A stretch of 64,000 nt of DNA, taken from positions 19,530 to 83,529 of the forward strand of contig MU623486.1 of NCBI GenBank assembly GCA_025201765.1. The letters are read 5' to 3'. The notes under the pieces were generated by a model. That model was given only the letters and a program-made list of their open reading frames with translations. It was not told the origin of the DNA and searched no databases. Shown here one piece after another: positions 31,803 through 44,131 of the stretch (position 1 is its first letter; each line of letters begins with the position of its first letter). The DNA is from Daldinia sp. FL1419 (Eukaryota > Ascomycota > Sordariomycetes > Xylariales > Hypoxylaceae). The translations under genes and the position numbers were made by a program.

Positions 31803-32777
31803 ATGTCCTCCAAGAAGCGCAAGTCAGAAGAAGACCCCACGACCACCACCGCCGCCGTGGGTAGCGACACAGGCAAGAAGCGAAGACGCTTAAGCGACGC
31901 AGACTCCGTCTCAGATAAGAAATCCAAGAAGTCCAAAAAGGATAAGAAGAGCAAGAAGGCCTCATCCAAGAAAGACAAGGAGCGCAAGCCCGTCACCTCT
32001 GGCGAGGACGAAGATGCCGCCGCAGACAACGCAGGGCTCGAAGCCAATGACTCGCCCGAAGACGTCCCCATGGAGGACGCTTCCGCCCCTGCCGTAGAGA
32101 CCAAAACAGAAGAATCCCCCGAGGAAAAGAAGAAGAAGAAGAGCAAAAAGGACAAAAAAGACAAGAAGTCCAAAAAGTCCTTGAGCGAAAATAAAACCGA
32201 ACCCGAGTCTAAACCCACCACCTCCACCACCGAAGACCTCACGGCCGCCGCCGCTGATGACGCAGAAGAAGGCGAAGAGGCCCAAAAAGGCAAAAAGTCG
32301 CGGTTCATAGTCTTCGTCGGCAACCTGCCCTACGCCGCGACCCAGGAGCAGATAAGCGCGCACTTCGCGGGCGTGCACCCCGTCTCCGTACGCCTGCTGC
32401 ACGACCCGCGCACCAAGAAGTCCCGGGGCATCGCCTTCGTCGAGTTCGCGCGCTACGACCACATGAAGACCTGCCTCAAGACCATGCACCACACCACCTT
32501 TGTCAGCCCCGGCAAGGGCGGCAGGCCCGAGGAGCGCCGCATCAACGTCGAGCTCACCGCCGGCGGCGGCGGAAATACCTCCCACCGCAAGGAAAAGATC
32601 CGCGCCAAGAACGAGAAGTTGAACGAGGAACGTGCTAGACGCGCTCAGGAGGAGGCCAAGGCCAAGGCTGAGAAGGACAAGAAGAAGGGACAGGATGGGG
32701 GCGAGAAGACTGGTGGTGGCTTGGAAGATGCCATCCACCCGAGCCGTCGCGGGAGGGTCCCTGGAGCTGGGTCATGA
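31803..32777 (+). CDS. NOP6: Nop6-like nucleolar RRM protein
   Basis: Nop6-type protein of the 90S pre-ribosome, binding pre-rRNA in the nucleolus. Single exon, 324 residues; the start is the ATG at 31803 (MSSKKRKS), the first Met before the Lys-rich region. An in-frame ATG at 31695 would add 36 residues of unlikely sequence. Residues 1-165 are Lys/Glu/Ser-rich with many KKSKK blocks and acidic stretches. One RRM follows: RNP2 is FVGNLPYA (about 171-178) and RNP1 is KSRGIAFVEF (about 206-215). The tail after about 260 is a charged helix (RKEKIRAKNEKLNEERARRA) and ends with SRRGRVPGAGS, near the Nop6 family end. The RRM region has strong G/C preference at third codon positions compared with the ATR gene. 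Confidence 0.9.
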   Translation: MSSKKRKSEEDPTTTTAAVGSDTGKKRRRLSDADSVSDKKSKKSKKDKKSKKASSKKDKERKPVTSGEDEDAAADNAGLEANDSPEDVPMEDASAPAVETKTEESPEEKKKKKSKKDKKDKKSKKSLSENKTEPESKPTTSTTEDLTAAAADDAEEGEEAQKGKKSRFIVFVGNLPYAATQEQISAHFAGVHPVSVRLLHDPRTKKSRGIAFVEFARYDHMKTCLKTMHHTTFVSPGKGGRPEERRINVELTAGGGGNTSHRKEKIRAKNEKLNEERARRAQEEAKAKAEKDKKKGQDGGEKTGGGLEDAIHPSRRGRVPGAGS

Positions 32778-33471
32778 TACCCCAATTCTAGTTTTTACAT
32801 ATCTGTACCTGTTAACCTCAGTCTAATATCACATGCTTGCGAATCGACTTTAATATATAAGCGACAAAGCGACATGTCAAAATTTGGGGGAATATGCCGT
32901 GAAATTTGGATTCTTCTCGCAAACATGCTATCTACAGAATTGTGAAAAGGCGAGTTCGAATATGCTATGTGGGGGAAGTTTTGACTCTTGCTGCCGTCTA
33001 ATTCGAAGGGGGATTTCCATGCAGAAATATTTAAACCCGATTTACCCTGCATGTCCAATCCCGACGGAGGCCAAGACGGTAGGGAACAAATAGGTGGCAG
33101 CGTGCCAGAACTCTTTAAAAAAAATACGGTATGATATGGTATATTCGCAGGCTCACGTATGCTCCCGATTCCTCACTAACTGCTTTCGACTTTGCAACTT
33201 GATCCTTTCCCCCTAACTCTCCTTCTGGTCGAATATATGGCCTGCAACAAAACGGCCACCAAAAACGGTTGGGTATGTAGATTTCAAAATGAGGGGACGC
33301 GAAATATGGGTAGTCGGCCAACTCGAAGATGCCTGAATACGTCGGTTCCTCATGGAGGATGGTAGTCTTTCCTATATGTCCACCAAAACGCCTTCGTTTC
33401 GAAAAACTTCCTGGCTCGCTCGTCCAATTTCAAAATTTCATAAGCGATAATGTTCTGTTGCTATGTGCTGT
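32778..33471. other. Convergent intergenic, NOP6 / RAC1
   Basis: 694 bases between two 3' ends. Short open frames only; no gene or notable repeat seen. The right part is the likely RAC1 3' UTR. Confidence 0.6.
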
Positions 33472-34423
33472 TTACAGAATGGTGCACTTGCTCTTCTTGG
33501 TGCCACCTTTCGTGGGGGCGGGTCGAGGGTTAAGGACGGCGCTGCAGATGACATGATTAGTACGTGGGCTAGATATTGGAAGTTATTATTCATCATACCG
33601 AATAGCCTCATCAAATACACTCTTCAAGTTCCGCTGTGTGAGGGCCGAACACTCGAGGTATTTGTGGGCACGGATTTCCTTTGCACAGACTAGAGCTTGG
33701 TCGTACGACACCGGTTCCATCCTCTTAGCTCGGAGGCTCTCTAGAGTGGCGGGGTCTTCTCGAAGATCCAACTTGGTACCAACTAGGATGATGGGAATGT
33801 TTGGCGCGTGGTGGTCAATCTCGGGATACCACTAATCCGAGTTAGCTACTTAATCTGGAGTAATCGGTCGAATGATTAGATGCTTTTCTGTTGTTTACAT
33901 ACCTTGGCCTTTACGTTATCGAACGAAGGCGGGCTTACAATCGAGAAGCAGATTAAGAACACGTCGGTTTGAGGATAAGAAAGAGGTCGCAGTCTATCGT
34001 AATCTTCCTGACCAGCAGTATCCCATAGTCCCAAGCTAATGGGCTTGCCATCGACCATAACGCTTGCCGAATAGTTGTCGAAGCTGCGCATCTGACATTA
34101 GTATCCAATTGATCCAATATACAATTTACGATAAGACAAAGAAACAGAGAGTACTAACACCGTAGGTATGTATTCACCAGGGAATGCATTTGTTGTATAT
34201 GAGATAAGAAGACATGTCTGACATCGACGTTAGGTTTAGAACATAGCTAGAGTTGGTCGACATTGGCCAAGGATGGAATGGACGGACCTTTCCGACAGCA
34301 CCGTCGCCCGTAACGACACACTATAGGGCAAACACACATTAGTATACTTGATTCATGATGCGGAATTCGTCTGGAGCGACATCGCCGACGTACCTTCAAT
34401 GATTGAACTCCAGGGGCAGCCAT
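33472..34423 (-). CDS. rac1: Rho-family GTPase Rac1
   Basis: Small GTPase that steers polar growth, actin and NADPH oxidase at the plasma membrane. Six exons: 34423-34394, 34320-34288, 34217-34159, 34083-33903, 33831-33599, 33541-33472; 201 residues. Motifs in order: P-loop GDGAVGKTCL, effector loop YIPTVFDNY, WDTAGQEDYDRLRPLSYPQT, TKLDLRED, ECSALTQ, a polybasic stretch TKGGTKKSK and a C-terminal CTIL box for prenylation. Rac rather than Cdc42 is shown by SASVMVDGKPISLGLWDTAG and NVKAKWYPEIDHHAPN; Cdc42 has a different segment there. The first exon has only ten codons and the second eleven, so both are easy to miss. The leader holds a TACTAAC branch site and TAG acceptor 65-90 bases before the ATG, which suggests a 5' UTR intron. 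Confidence 0.96.
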
Positions 34424-37400
34424 TATTGGCGATTTTGGTATGTTAAATTCGATAAACCAGTGAAGGACGGGGGCTCAGTTGTCGACGGCTAAAGGAATTA
34501 ACAATGTTAGTATTTGATAAAAAGATATATTGATTATAGTATGGAGATTATTCTGGAAGGACCTGCCGGCGACGGGACTATGTATGTAGTAGAAGAAGTG
34601 TAGAAGGGAGCTGGCGTTGCATAAGGGTTAGAAATGTTTTGACACAGGGTCGGAAGGGTGTGGTGCCGCAGATCGCAGGAGGTGGTGGGCGAGCTGGCAG
34701 AATGGCTTGTATGGCTTGTATGGGCAAAGTATTGGCAGTTATGGAGCACGGCGCTATGTTCCCAGTATCGTAGGACTGAACCGTACTGTACCTTTTAGAG
34801 CACGGTTCACACACTGGAACGATAGCTGGTTAAACAGTCCTGATAGGGTAGGTAGGCTGGGATAGGGTGCCCCGATAGGGATGCTGGAGCTTGAAATGTA
34901 CTAGGTACGTGCTAGGTATGTGCTAGGGGGGTTGTGTGGGACCCTTTTTTTTTTTCATGAGACACTCAACGGTGACCTTGATTCGAAGGCGATTACCTTT
35001 CTTTTAGTGCTTGGATGTTCTAGCGCTTTGGTGATTGGGGGTTGGTAGTGGCGAGAAAGGTCTTGGTAAAGGAATTGGATAAGGCAGAACAGAATAGAAT
35101 AGGTGTGGCGTCGACGGGATAGGAATAGAATTTCCTCTTACAGATGTGCAACTCTTGAAGGGATTCAAAAGGCCAAGGTCTTGCCACTTGAAGTCTTGGA
35201 AGGGGGGTTATTTTAGGCAAAGAATGGAAAGTAAAGAGGACAAGTAAACGATGTAAGACTGGCGGATTGGGGGAAAAAAGAAGGGTTAATGGGTTTAATG
35301 TTACAAGTAGTGGATGGGGCAGAATGAGACGATAATGGCGGCAGTTGGGGTCTTCTTGGGGCGTCTAGGTTTCTAAAAGCGACAAAGGATAGAAACGTTA
35401 ATCACCTACCTGCAATAATAAGAGGTTGGCCGCTCTTTTTTTCGCTGAAGAGGTTACAATCGAGCGGCGCGTACCGAATCGGAGGTGCAAATCAAGCTAT
35501 CATTCGATGTTCTGAGGAGAGATTATGTATTGGAGACCAATTGTGAGATATGATCTAAAGAGAGAGAAAGAAATGGCGTCGCAATCAATTTGAACCCCTA
35601 TAATCCGGAAGTTATTAGCCCAGTCGGAAAAAGTTGTTGAAGGTGGAGGAGCCATCTAAGAAAGTAGCTTGGTAGCTACAAACTGCCTATTATGGTGGTA
35701 CCTACCTAACCAGCTAACGTCTACGGGTTTGCCTGCTCAGGTGATGCCCGGGTACCGTGGGTAGGTACGTATCTGTACCTGTTACGTACTTCGATGCCTA
35801 CTGAGTAACCTAGCTACATGGATGTACATACGTTGGCCCGGGCACACCTACCTACTTGAATCTGGATACACTAAGGCAAGGGGTATTAGGAAAGCTCGAG
35901 CGGCCTAAGCGTCTTCATTGGTTCGATATTGAACAATTGTATGTTCCTGTCGTCCCTCTTTCCTGAACTTTAAACCATTGAAACCGTACGGCTGGGTCTA
36001 TCCTTCAATCCGCTCTAAGCCGGATGTATGCAGTCATCATCATCGTTTTTCATCGGGCGGGTTATCGAATTCTACGACCAAAGCAGTTGGATTTTGGATC
36101 AAGTACCTAAAGTACTGACGAAAAGAGTTAAAAAAAAATGAGTAAGCAAAAGAGCAAAGAGATAAAGGCGTAACTTTATTGTTCTCAATTAGGTTGAATA
36201 TTTATTTATATATGGCTTGCCTAATAAATGATGTAAGCTTCTATTTTTTTACAGTACTATTCGCCCGGATCGATCTTCACGAACTATCTGACTGCCGTTC
36301 AACTACCCGCTTTGCATGTGCATGTGTACATGCAGGTCAGTAGGTAACCAAGTGGGCAGATCCAGTTGCATATAGCAATACATAGGCAACTATAAAATCC
36401 AAGCACCTGTTTCTGAGTTAAGCATCGACTAAAGAGTGGTCTTGAGGTTGGGGTTGGGGCTGGGCTTGGTATTGGTGCTCAAGAAACACCAAGTTGATAC
36501 CATACGGATAAGCCGAGGCGTCACTTGAGGCGTCTCTTGTAGCAACGACTCCTCAGGAGCATTCGAAAACTTATCGCTTGCTGGGAGTGCCAGGGGGTCA
36601 GACCCCGGAACACTCTTGCATTGAGCTAGAAGAGATACAATGCCTTTGGATGATTCGTCAGACTGTTGGGGGTTCGTGGCGAGTCGACAGACCTAAGAGG
36701 CCCGTTATCTTCGAGTCATCTCATTTATGCTGATCTTATGGAGTTTTCTAAACCAGTCATCACCCTCCAAATAGTTTTGCAGTTTGAAGCCAATGGACTG
36801 ATGCATCGGTCAAAGAACCCGGTACACCGTATCCCTAGGCCGGACGGCTGAAGAATGAACAAGCCGATTATAATTGGTTGCTCGTTAGGTGAAAGATGAT
36901 TAGCCTTCTCGATCTTCTGTGTACTAATTGGATTGTCCTAATGATCAAATGTCAATAGGTGGAACGCGGCACGAGGTGCTGATAGATAAGCCACGATTTA
37001 CCGAGAAAGCAGAATGTTTATTTCAACTTCGGTCTATCTTGCCGTGCTGTTCAAGATACGAGACAAGAAAAAGAAAAGCAAGCTCTCATGACTCCACAAA
37101 CATCGATATTCGCAAGAACATGGCGTCATCTCGATAGCGTTGCCGAAAGGGTTAAAGAGAACCAAAGAAACCCGGAATTGGTGAGATCTTAAGAGCCCGA
37201 GAGCCTGAAAACCCTTAGGTAAATGAATCGAAGACGTTTCAGAAGGTTCTGGCTTGGTTAGGCTCAAGAACTTCGCTGTCAAGTAAACTGCTTTAGGCGG
37301 TTTCGGCGGCAGAACCAAACAGGGTCAGGGCACTTGGGGTAGGTAAGGGGAGGTATGAAAACCAACAAGGATAATCCAATAGCGCTAAAACCCCTCTGAA

Positions 37401-37758
37401 CTCTAACGCCACCTAGCGCATAAAGCCCCACGTAATTATTACAGTGCGAGAAACCCCACGTGCCCACCCTGTCTTTTTGAACTTCGCAACAAGACTAGTT
37501 AATAGTAACTACATACGCCGATAAGATACCATGTACAATTGCATTGTACGGCTGAATATTAACCTACGACGCGTCTAACCTAGGCTCTCCAAACCGCGTC
37601 TAATACACTACCTAGTTACCACTCTCACACACCCACGTCATTTCTCAGGACAACTTCCCAATGCCGGGGGTAGTAATCACGGGATTTCTCATTATCGACT
37701 AATTGATTCTATCAACGAGGCATAGGAGTATAGGAAAGAAGACGTTGATATATTCAAA
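34424..37758. other. Intergenic, 3.3 kb, RAC1 leader and CENP-T promoter
   Basis: No supportable protein gene. The part next to RAC1 probably contains its 5' UTR and an intron (see findings). TAGGTACGT and ACCTACCTA words occur near 34845-34925 and 35695-35860. A GGTTGGGGTTGGGGCTGGG stretch lies near 36445-36465. Short frames at 36666-36851, 36928-37137 and 37034-37318 have no family features. Confidence 0.55.
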
Positions 37759-39375
37759 ATGACGGACCCTACCCCGAATAAAAACCGTCTTGCGGCTCTT
37801 ATTACTCCTCGCGCACTTGCGACCCCAAATCGCCGGGCTTTCAGCGCCGAACCTTCTTCCCTCCGTCTATCCGCTTCGGCCCGTCGAAACCCTAACACAC
37901 CACACGGCCGCGCAGCTAGTCGTGCCATAGATCAGCGACGCGCGGCTCTATTTACGCCGGGACGAGTGGGACGACGGCGCAGTGTTGCACGCGAGAGAGA
38001 GCGCGAGACCCCGCGAGATCTTCTACGGAACCTTAGTCGGGTTCTTGCACCTACTTCAACAGTGGTCTCGTCATCTTCATCGTCTCCAAACCGCGGCAAT
38101 GAGTCGACGTTGCAGACTCTCCTCGAGGGTGACGATGACGACGACTTTCCTATTGAGCGTCCCCGTTTTTCGTTACCCTTGGATCGCGACGACGACGACG
38201 ATAGCGAATTGAAGCCTCCCCGGTCTAGTATACTGGATGACGAGAACTACACAGTGCAGTCGATTGAACTGCCTCGCCGGGCGTGGACCGAAGCGCCGTT
38301 GGGTCGCTTGGATAGGAGTAGTTTAGGTAGCCTGAGAATGAGCGACTTTGTTGGGCCGGACATAAGAGACGATGCGGACGATAATGACGTCGGCATCGAC
38401 TCCGGTTTCTTCCCTCCTCCAGCGTTGGATGATGACACCGCGGGGATTGGCTTGGACGAAGAGGCCATATTTGAACGGTATTATCTTATTAATCTTGGTA
38501 TGCAAGCTAGTAAATGCTAATATGTCCCAGTATGGATGAGGAAACAAGACGTCAGACTATGGGAGGCCAAGATGATTTTGGTCCAATTGAGATTCCTGAC
38601 CTCGGAAACGAGAGTACCTTTGTCATGGCCCCAGTGGAATCGCCCACTCGAGATCCGAAGATGGCGGAGGGGGTCGAATCCAGCGATATACCCGGCTTCG
38701 ATCATTATGACGACGACAACGACGACGACGATGGTCCAGGAGACTTGATGGACGCCCCTGGATTAGATGATGTTGAAGACATCGACAACTTCGATATTGC
38801 TGGCGATAATACTGAGGCGTTACAGGATACAATCATCTCCCAAGTCGCAGGTCACACGGCACAAAGAAGCGCTGGAAAGAGAAAACCTGGCAAGAGGATT
38901 TCACGACATGGTATTGAGTACCCTTCTCTACCTGTAGGCGTAGTAAAACGACTAGCAACAACACTTGCCAAAACGGCAGGAGCCAGCAAGGCGAAATTGA
39001 GTTCGGATACAGTAGACGCCATAATGCAAGCGACGGACTGGTATTTTGAGCAGCTGGGAGACGATTTATCAGCTTACGCGAGACATGCAGGCCGCAAGAC
39101 GATCGACGAGAGCGATATGATGATGCTTATGCGAAGGTACGTTGTTTTGCATCCAACCTAGGGTATATGTTTATTCCTAGCAGTACAATTATACTAACAT
39201 TTTTCTTTGCAGACAACGCCAGACCAGCGCTTCCACCACGCCATTTTCTTTAGCGCAGCGATATCTGCCTAGAGAACTCTTACAGGAGATGAGAATGCCA
39301 GTCCCAGCACCGACAAAAGCTCCTCGAAAACGACAGGCCCAACGAGGGGACGTCGGCGAAGAGGAAGTAACCTGA
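37759..39375 (+). CDS. CENPT: Inner kinetochore protein CENP-T
   Basis: Histone-fold protein of the constitutive centromere network; with CENP-W it binds DNA and its long N-terminal arm recruits outer kinetochore complexes. Exons 37759-38477, 38531-39136 and 39213-39375; 495 residues. The N-terminus is Arg/Pro/Thr-rich with several TP sites (LITPRALATPNRR, FTPGRVGRRR). The middle is acidic, with Asp runs such as DDDDDFP and HYDDDNDDDD. The histone fold begins near residue 374: YPSLPVGVVKRLATTLAK, then LSSDTVDAIMQATDWYFEQL, then ARHAGRKTIDESDMMMLMRR, and is completed by QRQT in exon 3 and LAQRYLPRELLQEM, the CENP-T extension. It meets SURF1 tail to tail, with only 67 bases between the stop codons. 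Confidence 0.92.
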
Positions 39376-39442
39376 GCTTACCCCGTAATTCAGGATTCTA
39401 CCATACGGACGTAGTACATGACTATCCACCCATAAAGAGGAG

Positions 39443-40619
39443 CTAAGACCACTCCTTATTCATCCTCACTCGGCGTGTAACATCGGTGGGAGGTTTCTTC
39501 ACTACCATGTAGAGCATTATCGACGTCGCTACCGCAAGTCCGTACCTAAGGGTATGTTCGTTAGCTCGAGCGCGAGGAGAGGGGCTTGGAATGATGAAGG
39601 GGACATACCACGTGAAGATGTATTGGGCGTGGTTATTCCTCAGGTTGACCTCGGCAGGTCTACCAATAGGAATACCCTTGGATTCCATGTCCAGAGTCTG
39701 AAGTAAACCCGGCTCTGCGAATTAGAATATTAGCTAAGAAAATACCCCAAATACCCCAAATACCCAAAAAGGCTTCGTCCATTAGGTCGATAAGTGAATA
39801 ATAATATTGCCTAAACGTACCCATAGTCTGTTCTACCCATACAGCTTGGCTCCCCGTTAGAGAAGCCATCTGCTTTACATCGGGGAAATAGAACTCGTTT
39901 ATGTCAGGCCGATTCTCGGGCGTAAACATATTCTTCTTCCACGGTTCTCGCAGCAGGCCTTCGACCGTAACCTCTCCCGTGGGTAGGGATTCGGGTCTAC
40001 TCCGCTGATCGCGGAACTTCTTGGATATCCAACCGCGATTTACTAGAACCGTTGCGCCCTCGTCGCCCCCGCGCTCGAGCGGCGTGACCACCATGTATCC
40101 CTGCTCGCCGTCGCGCATGCGCGGGCCTATGAGCATCTCGCGGTCGTGGCGGTATCTTCCGGTAGCCGTGACCCTACGAAAGTCGAAGTCGTGGATCGCA
40201 TCGGGGTCTATGCGCGGCGGGAGCGGCAGCGGGTCCCGCACGATACGGTCCTCAAACTTGGCGATCAGTTCGGTCTTCCAGCCTAACCGCTGGACTTGCC
40301 ACGTGCCCAGCAGGAACGCGGTTACGGGGATAATCGCGAGGATGATTAGGCCCGGGCCGTGGCGTCGCCCCGTGCGCACTAGTTCGGGCGGGTTGTCGAG
40401 GACCGAGGTGAAGGCTGGGTCTTCGGCGGGTGGGCGCTGGGAGCGCCGCGTGGTGTGTGTGAAGGGGCGGCGGCTGGAGAAGTGGGAAGATCGGAAAGTG
40501 GCACGTCGCGAGGTTTGCGTGGTACAGGTTGGGGACATGGATGCGCGGGCTTGGGCTTCGAGGGCTTGCTCGACTCGCCGAGCGAGTAGTTTGGGGGTTA
40601 ACCACCCGTGCGACTTCAT
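39443..40619 (-). CDS. SHY1: Surf1/Shy1 cytochrome oxidase assembly protein
   Basis: Inner-mitochondrial-membrane chaperone for Cox1 maturation in complex IV. Three exons: 40619-39821, 39714-39609, 39545-39443; 335 residues. The first 60 residues are rich in Arg, Ser and Thr and suit a mitochondrial presequence. The first membrane span is PGLIILAIIPVTAFLLGTW (about 88-106), followed by the signature QVQRLGWKTELI. RVTATGRYRHDREMLIGPR and VLVNRGWISKKF are typical of the intermembrane domain. The second span comes from exon 3, WYGLAVATSIMLYMVV, after YIFTW. I chose the ATG at 40619; an in-frame ATG at 40763 would add 48 residues, and one at 40538 would shorten the presequence. The first intron contains an ATACCCCAA repeat. 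Confidence 0.94.
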
Positions 40620-41209
40620 GGCGGAATATGTGGTGGATATTTTACTTGGAGTAATGCTAATTGTTCCCGTTTGGTTATCAAAGCCATTGGCGATGACGTT
40701 CGTTTTCTTCAATGATTGAAGCTCTCTCATTGGCCGTTGACATGATTCTGCATGCTGGTCCAATCAATTCAGTGTTGTGGACCCGATAAGCCGAAGCTTG
40801 AGCAGGGACCCGCCGTGCACTAGGCAGTCTTGGGTATGGTGTAAGCAGCTTGATGTACCTTTGTACTCGAAACATGTTGAACAGCTTCTCACATGTGGCA
40901 CTTAGGACCGATTCTCATAAGGCTTCAACCTCTTCAACCTCTTCACAAGATATTCTCAACACTAGAAACAACGCTCAACCTGAATACCTACGAAAAGGTA
41001 TTCTTAGGTTAATCGATGGTCATAACTTAGGGAATACTTTAAAGTGTAATATTGTAGGAAGAATGAATTAATCAGGCCAAACACGCATCATATCAATTAA
41101 ATATCCAGACTCATCTCAACCTTTGCGCTGTCTTACCCATCCACGACCCATTCACAGAATTATCCGCCACACTTTCCCTCTTTACAACTTTGGACTCCTA
41201 GCGGCAGAA
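40620..41209. other. Divergent promoter region, SHY1 / UBX gene
   Basis: 590 bases between divergent starts. Contains TCAACCTCT repeats near 40925-40944. No gene or confirmed promoter element. Confidence 0.5.
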
Positions 41210-42953
41210 ATGTCGGACGAATTATTCTTCCAGGGCAACTTACAAGATGGCATTTCCCTCGCCATCAAGGAATCTAAAATGGTGCTCGCATTTGTTACCA
41301 GTAGGTCATTAACGCCGAAAGGATATGCGATGCGGTCCCACTTACATGGATCTAGGTAGGAGTGATGAGAGTCAATTGTGGGAGTATGAACTTACTACAA
41401 ACGAATCCGTAAGTAATTACGTCCCTAAACTCATATATTGAATGAGCATGAGCTAATAGTTCTCAGTTGAAAATACCACTTGAGCGCCAAGCCGTGGCCC
41501 TGCGATTATGGGAAGGGTCTGAAGAAGCAGGCTATTTAGAAGCGCTGTTTCCCATACCAAAAAAGCCCACGATAGTCATCATTCAGTACGTCTTATTTTA
41601 CATATCGTGATATTACTTTATGCATTACCACTTACAAGCGTCATAGAAACGGGACTCTAAAAGAATACATCCAAGGTGGCACGTCCAAGGAAGAACTTGT
41701 TCGCAGGATCATTGCGATTCTAAACACGACATCAGCACCTCAGGCCGAACAACAAGCCGCCGCTGCCCGTGTGAGACAAACCGCGAGTCAATCACCTCCG
41801 GTAACTCAAGCTCAGGCACCTACTAGCGGCAATACGCTAGATGACTTATATGATGACTATGAAATCCCGGCTAGACCGTCGCCTGTCCCTGCCCCTGCTG
41901 CAGCACCGGCACCAGCTGGGCCTTCTCGGCAAGAACAGAGCGCACAAGAAGCGAGGCGTTTAGAAGCCGAGAAGAAAGCCAAAGAGGTTAGAGAGGCTAA
42001 AGCTAAGGAAGCAAAAGCCAGGGAGGAAAAAGCCAAGGCGGAACGAGAAGCCCAGGAGCAAGAACGCCGGAGAGCCAGCGAGAGGAACGAAGGCCAATCC
42101 TCTACGCCTAACAGACAAGAACGGTCTTATGCTGAAGAAGTCAGACAGCAAAAGATACGAGCAGCTGAAGATAGAAAGCGTATCTTAAAGCGCATCGAGG
42201 ACGACAAGCGAGAGCGAAGGGAGCGCGAGGCTCAGGAGAGACAGGCGAGACTATTGCTAAACGCAACAAATGAAGACGAGGCACCCAGCAACCAGGCCCA
42301 TCCTATCCCCCTTGCTCGGAGGCAGGCTAGCGGCTCGGGAGGAGACCACTGCAACCTACAAGTCCGACTATTCGACGGCTCGACCATCCGGTCGCGCTTT
42401 AAGAGCGACGCGACCCTCGGTGGTGAAGTGCGTAAGTGGATCGATGAGGACCGGACAGACGGCGACGCGCCGTATACCTTCCGCATCGTCCTAACGCCCC
42501 TTCCCAACAAGGCCGTTGAACCTACCGAGGAATCGCAGTCCCTGCTATCACTCGGCTTGGCCCCTTCTGCCACTCTAGTCCTGATCCCTGCCAAGTACTC
42601 CTCCGCGTTTTCGCATGCCTCTGACGGCTTCGTCTTCCGCAGTCTAGCGTATATCTTAGGCTTCTTTGGCTCCGGATATGGGTTTCTAGTTGGAATGTTA
42701 GGCGGGCTTGCCGGCCTGCTAAGTGGACGGGGAGCCGCCGCTCCTGAAGAGGTCCCGCTGCAGAACTTAGCTGCTGGCAGGACTGGATCGCGGATCAGGG
42801 GGTTTAATGACGAGAATAGGCGTAGAGACGCGCAGCTGTATAATGGGAATTCGGTAAGTTTACTCTGAGTATACTCGGTGGTTCATTGCTAACTTTACAT
42901 AGTTGAATTTCGAGCCGCGAAGAGATGAAGACGAAGAGGATGAGAGTAGATAG
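41210..42953 (+). CDS. UBX-domain protein, UBXN4/erasin-like
   Basis: Predicted ER-membrane Cdc48/p97 adaptor acting in ER-associated degradation, like human UBXN4. Five exons: 41210-41300, 41356-41408, 41467-41585, 41647-42853, 42903-42953; 506 residues. The N-terminal thioredoxin-like part starts ELFFQGNLQDGISLAIKESK and goes on with IPKKPTIVIIQNGTLKEYI. A long charged coiled coil rich in Ala/Lys/Glu/Arg spans about 180-290. The UBX domain is at about 320-405 (NLQVRLFDGSTIRSRF to LIPAKYS). After it, ILGFFGSGYGFLVGMLGGLAGLLSG is a hydrophobic hairpin that would anchor it in the ER membrane. The tail is acidic (RRDEDEEDESR), supplied by the last small exon. The exon 2 acceptor (41356) was chosen because it keeps the frame SDESQLWEYE. 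Confidence 0.87.
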
Positions 42954-44131
42954 GATAGAGACGTACTTAAAGGGGGATTTTGATTATTGGTACGGTCTAG
43001 TTTCGGTAACCCTTCAGCCGTAGGATATATGTTAATGTACCGATAAAAATGCTAAGACATGGAATAATTCCAGCAATAACTTGATGCTATGTACCGACCT
43101 TCAAGGTAGAAGAATGTTAATGGTCAATTTTTACCAGTGTGTCTACTGTCTACACGAAAAATCCCTTCTAGGCGCATATGAAGCTCGAACTCTGGCACGC
43201 GTGGTGATCCCTAACCATCTTCTCTCTAAACCTCCTACGCGGTCCAACCCCATGGGGAGGCGAGTCCCTCCCTACTTGGACGAAGCCGACTGCTTGAGGG
43301 TCGAGATAACTGTGCTTCACCAAAGAACGGATGTAATCCACCGTCCATTCTTGACCGCGTCTGTTGATCATCTGCTAGTCGCCAGTCATTGTGCTTAATT
43401 AAGGTACCTAATACTGTCTTGCTATGGCTACCTATGATAACCAGTCAAACCCGAGTAATTGTTTTTGTCATGGATTTTAGTTACGGACTACTTCGTCTTA
43501 TCCTGGTATGGATAGGTAATTATCTCCTGTTGAATAGGGGCTAGAGGCTCAGTAGCTTTAATGGGACAGCCCAAAACTGTTCTAGTTTGGAATAAGGGGT
43601 TATAGGCTTGGGATGGTTACATGTAGGAAGAGCCTTTTGAAGAAGTGTGCCAATGATCAAACAAAAGAGCCTAATACTATCATCAGGAAAGTGAATGTCA
43701 TAAGATTCTTCTATCAATAGGCATTTAACAAAAAGGTTAGTCGCACCTAAAGCTAAGCTAGAGATGTGTAATGTTAGAGCTTGAGAGGTAGCGGTTGTTG
43801 TAGGTCTGGTAAGTTACTGTAGTTATCAAGAAAATGCGCTAAAACATTCCACTTTAGTTAGATCAGGTATTGTACCTAGTTACTTAGGTACCTAACCTAC
43901 CTGTGTTACCTAACTCAATACATACAAAGGAATCTTTCTTTATGAGCTTAACCGTAGCGCTATGTATAATAGTTAGGTTAGCCTCAAGCTCCCGAGTGAC
44001 CCCACCGCAAAGAGTTTCTAGAATCTCAGCTGCCGCCTAACGTCAACTTACATAAACCCCACCAGCTTAGGTTAATCATCATCATACCCATTTTCTTGCC
44101 CAACCTAAATACCACTCTTAACAAGACGAAC
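42954..44131. other. Intergenic, 1.2 kb
   Basis: Small open frames on both strands at 43081-43398 have no family features. TAGGTACCTAACCTACC words occur at 43870-43905. AT-rich near the PDCD5 leader. No gene. Confidence 0.6.

Noticed and set aside
31962..32738. 258-codon open frame antisense to NOP6
   Set aside because: It mirrors the G/C-rich RRM and Lys-rich codons of NOP6; its sequence is Leu/Phe/Gly low complexity and no family is visible.
43168..43371. Minus-strand 67-codon frame and a GTTCGAGC word
   Set aside because: No family features, no cloverleaf.
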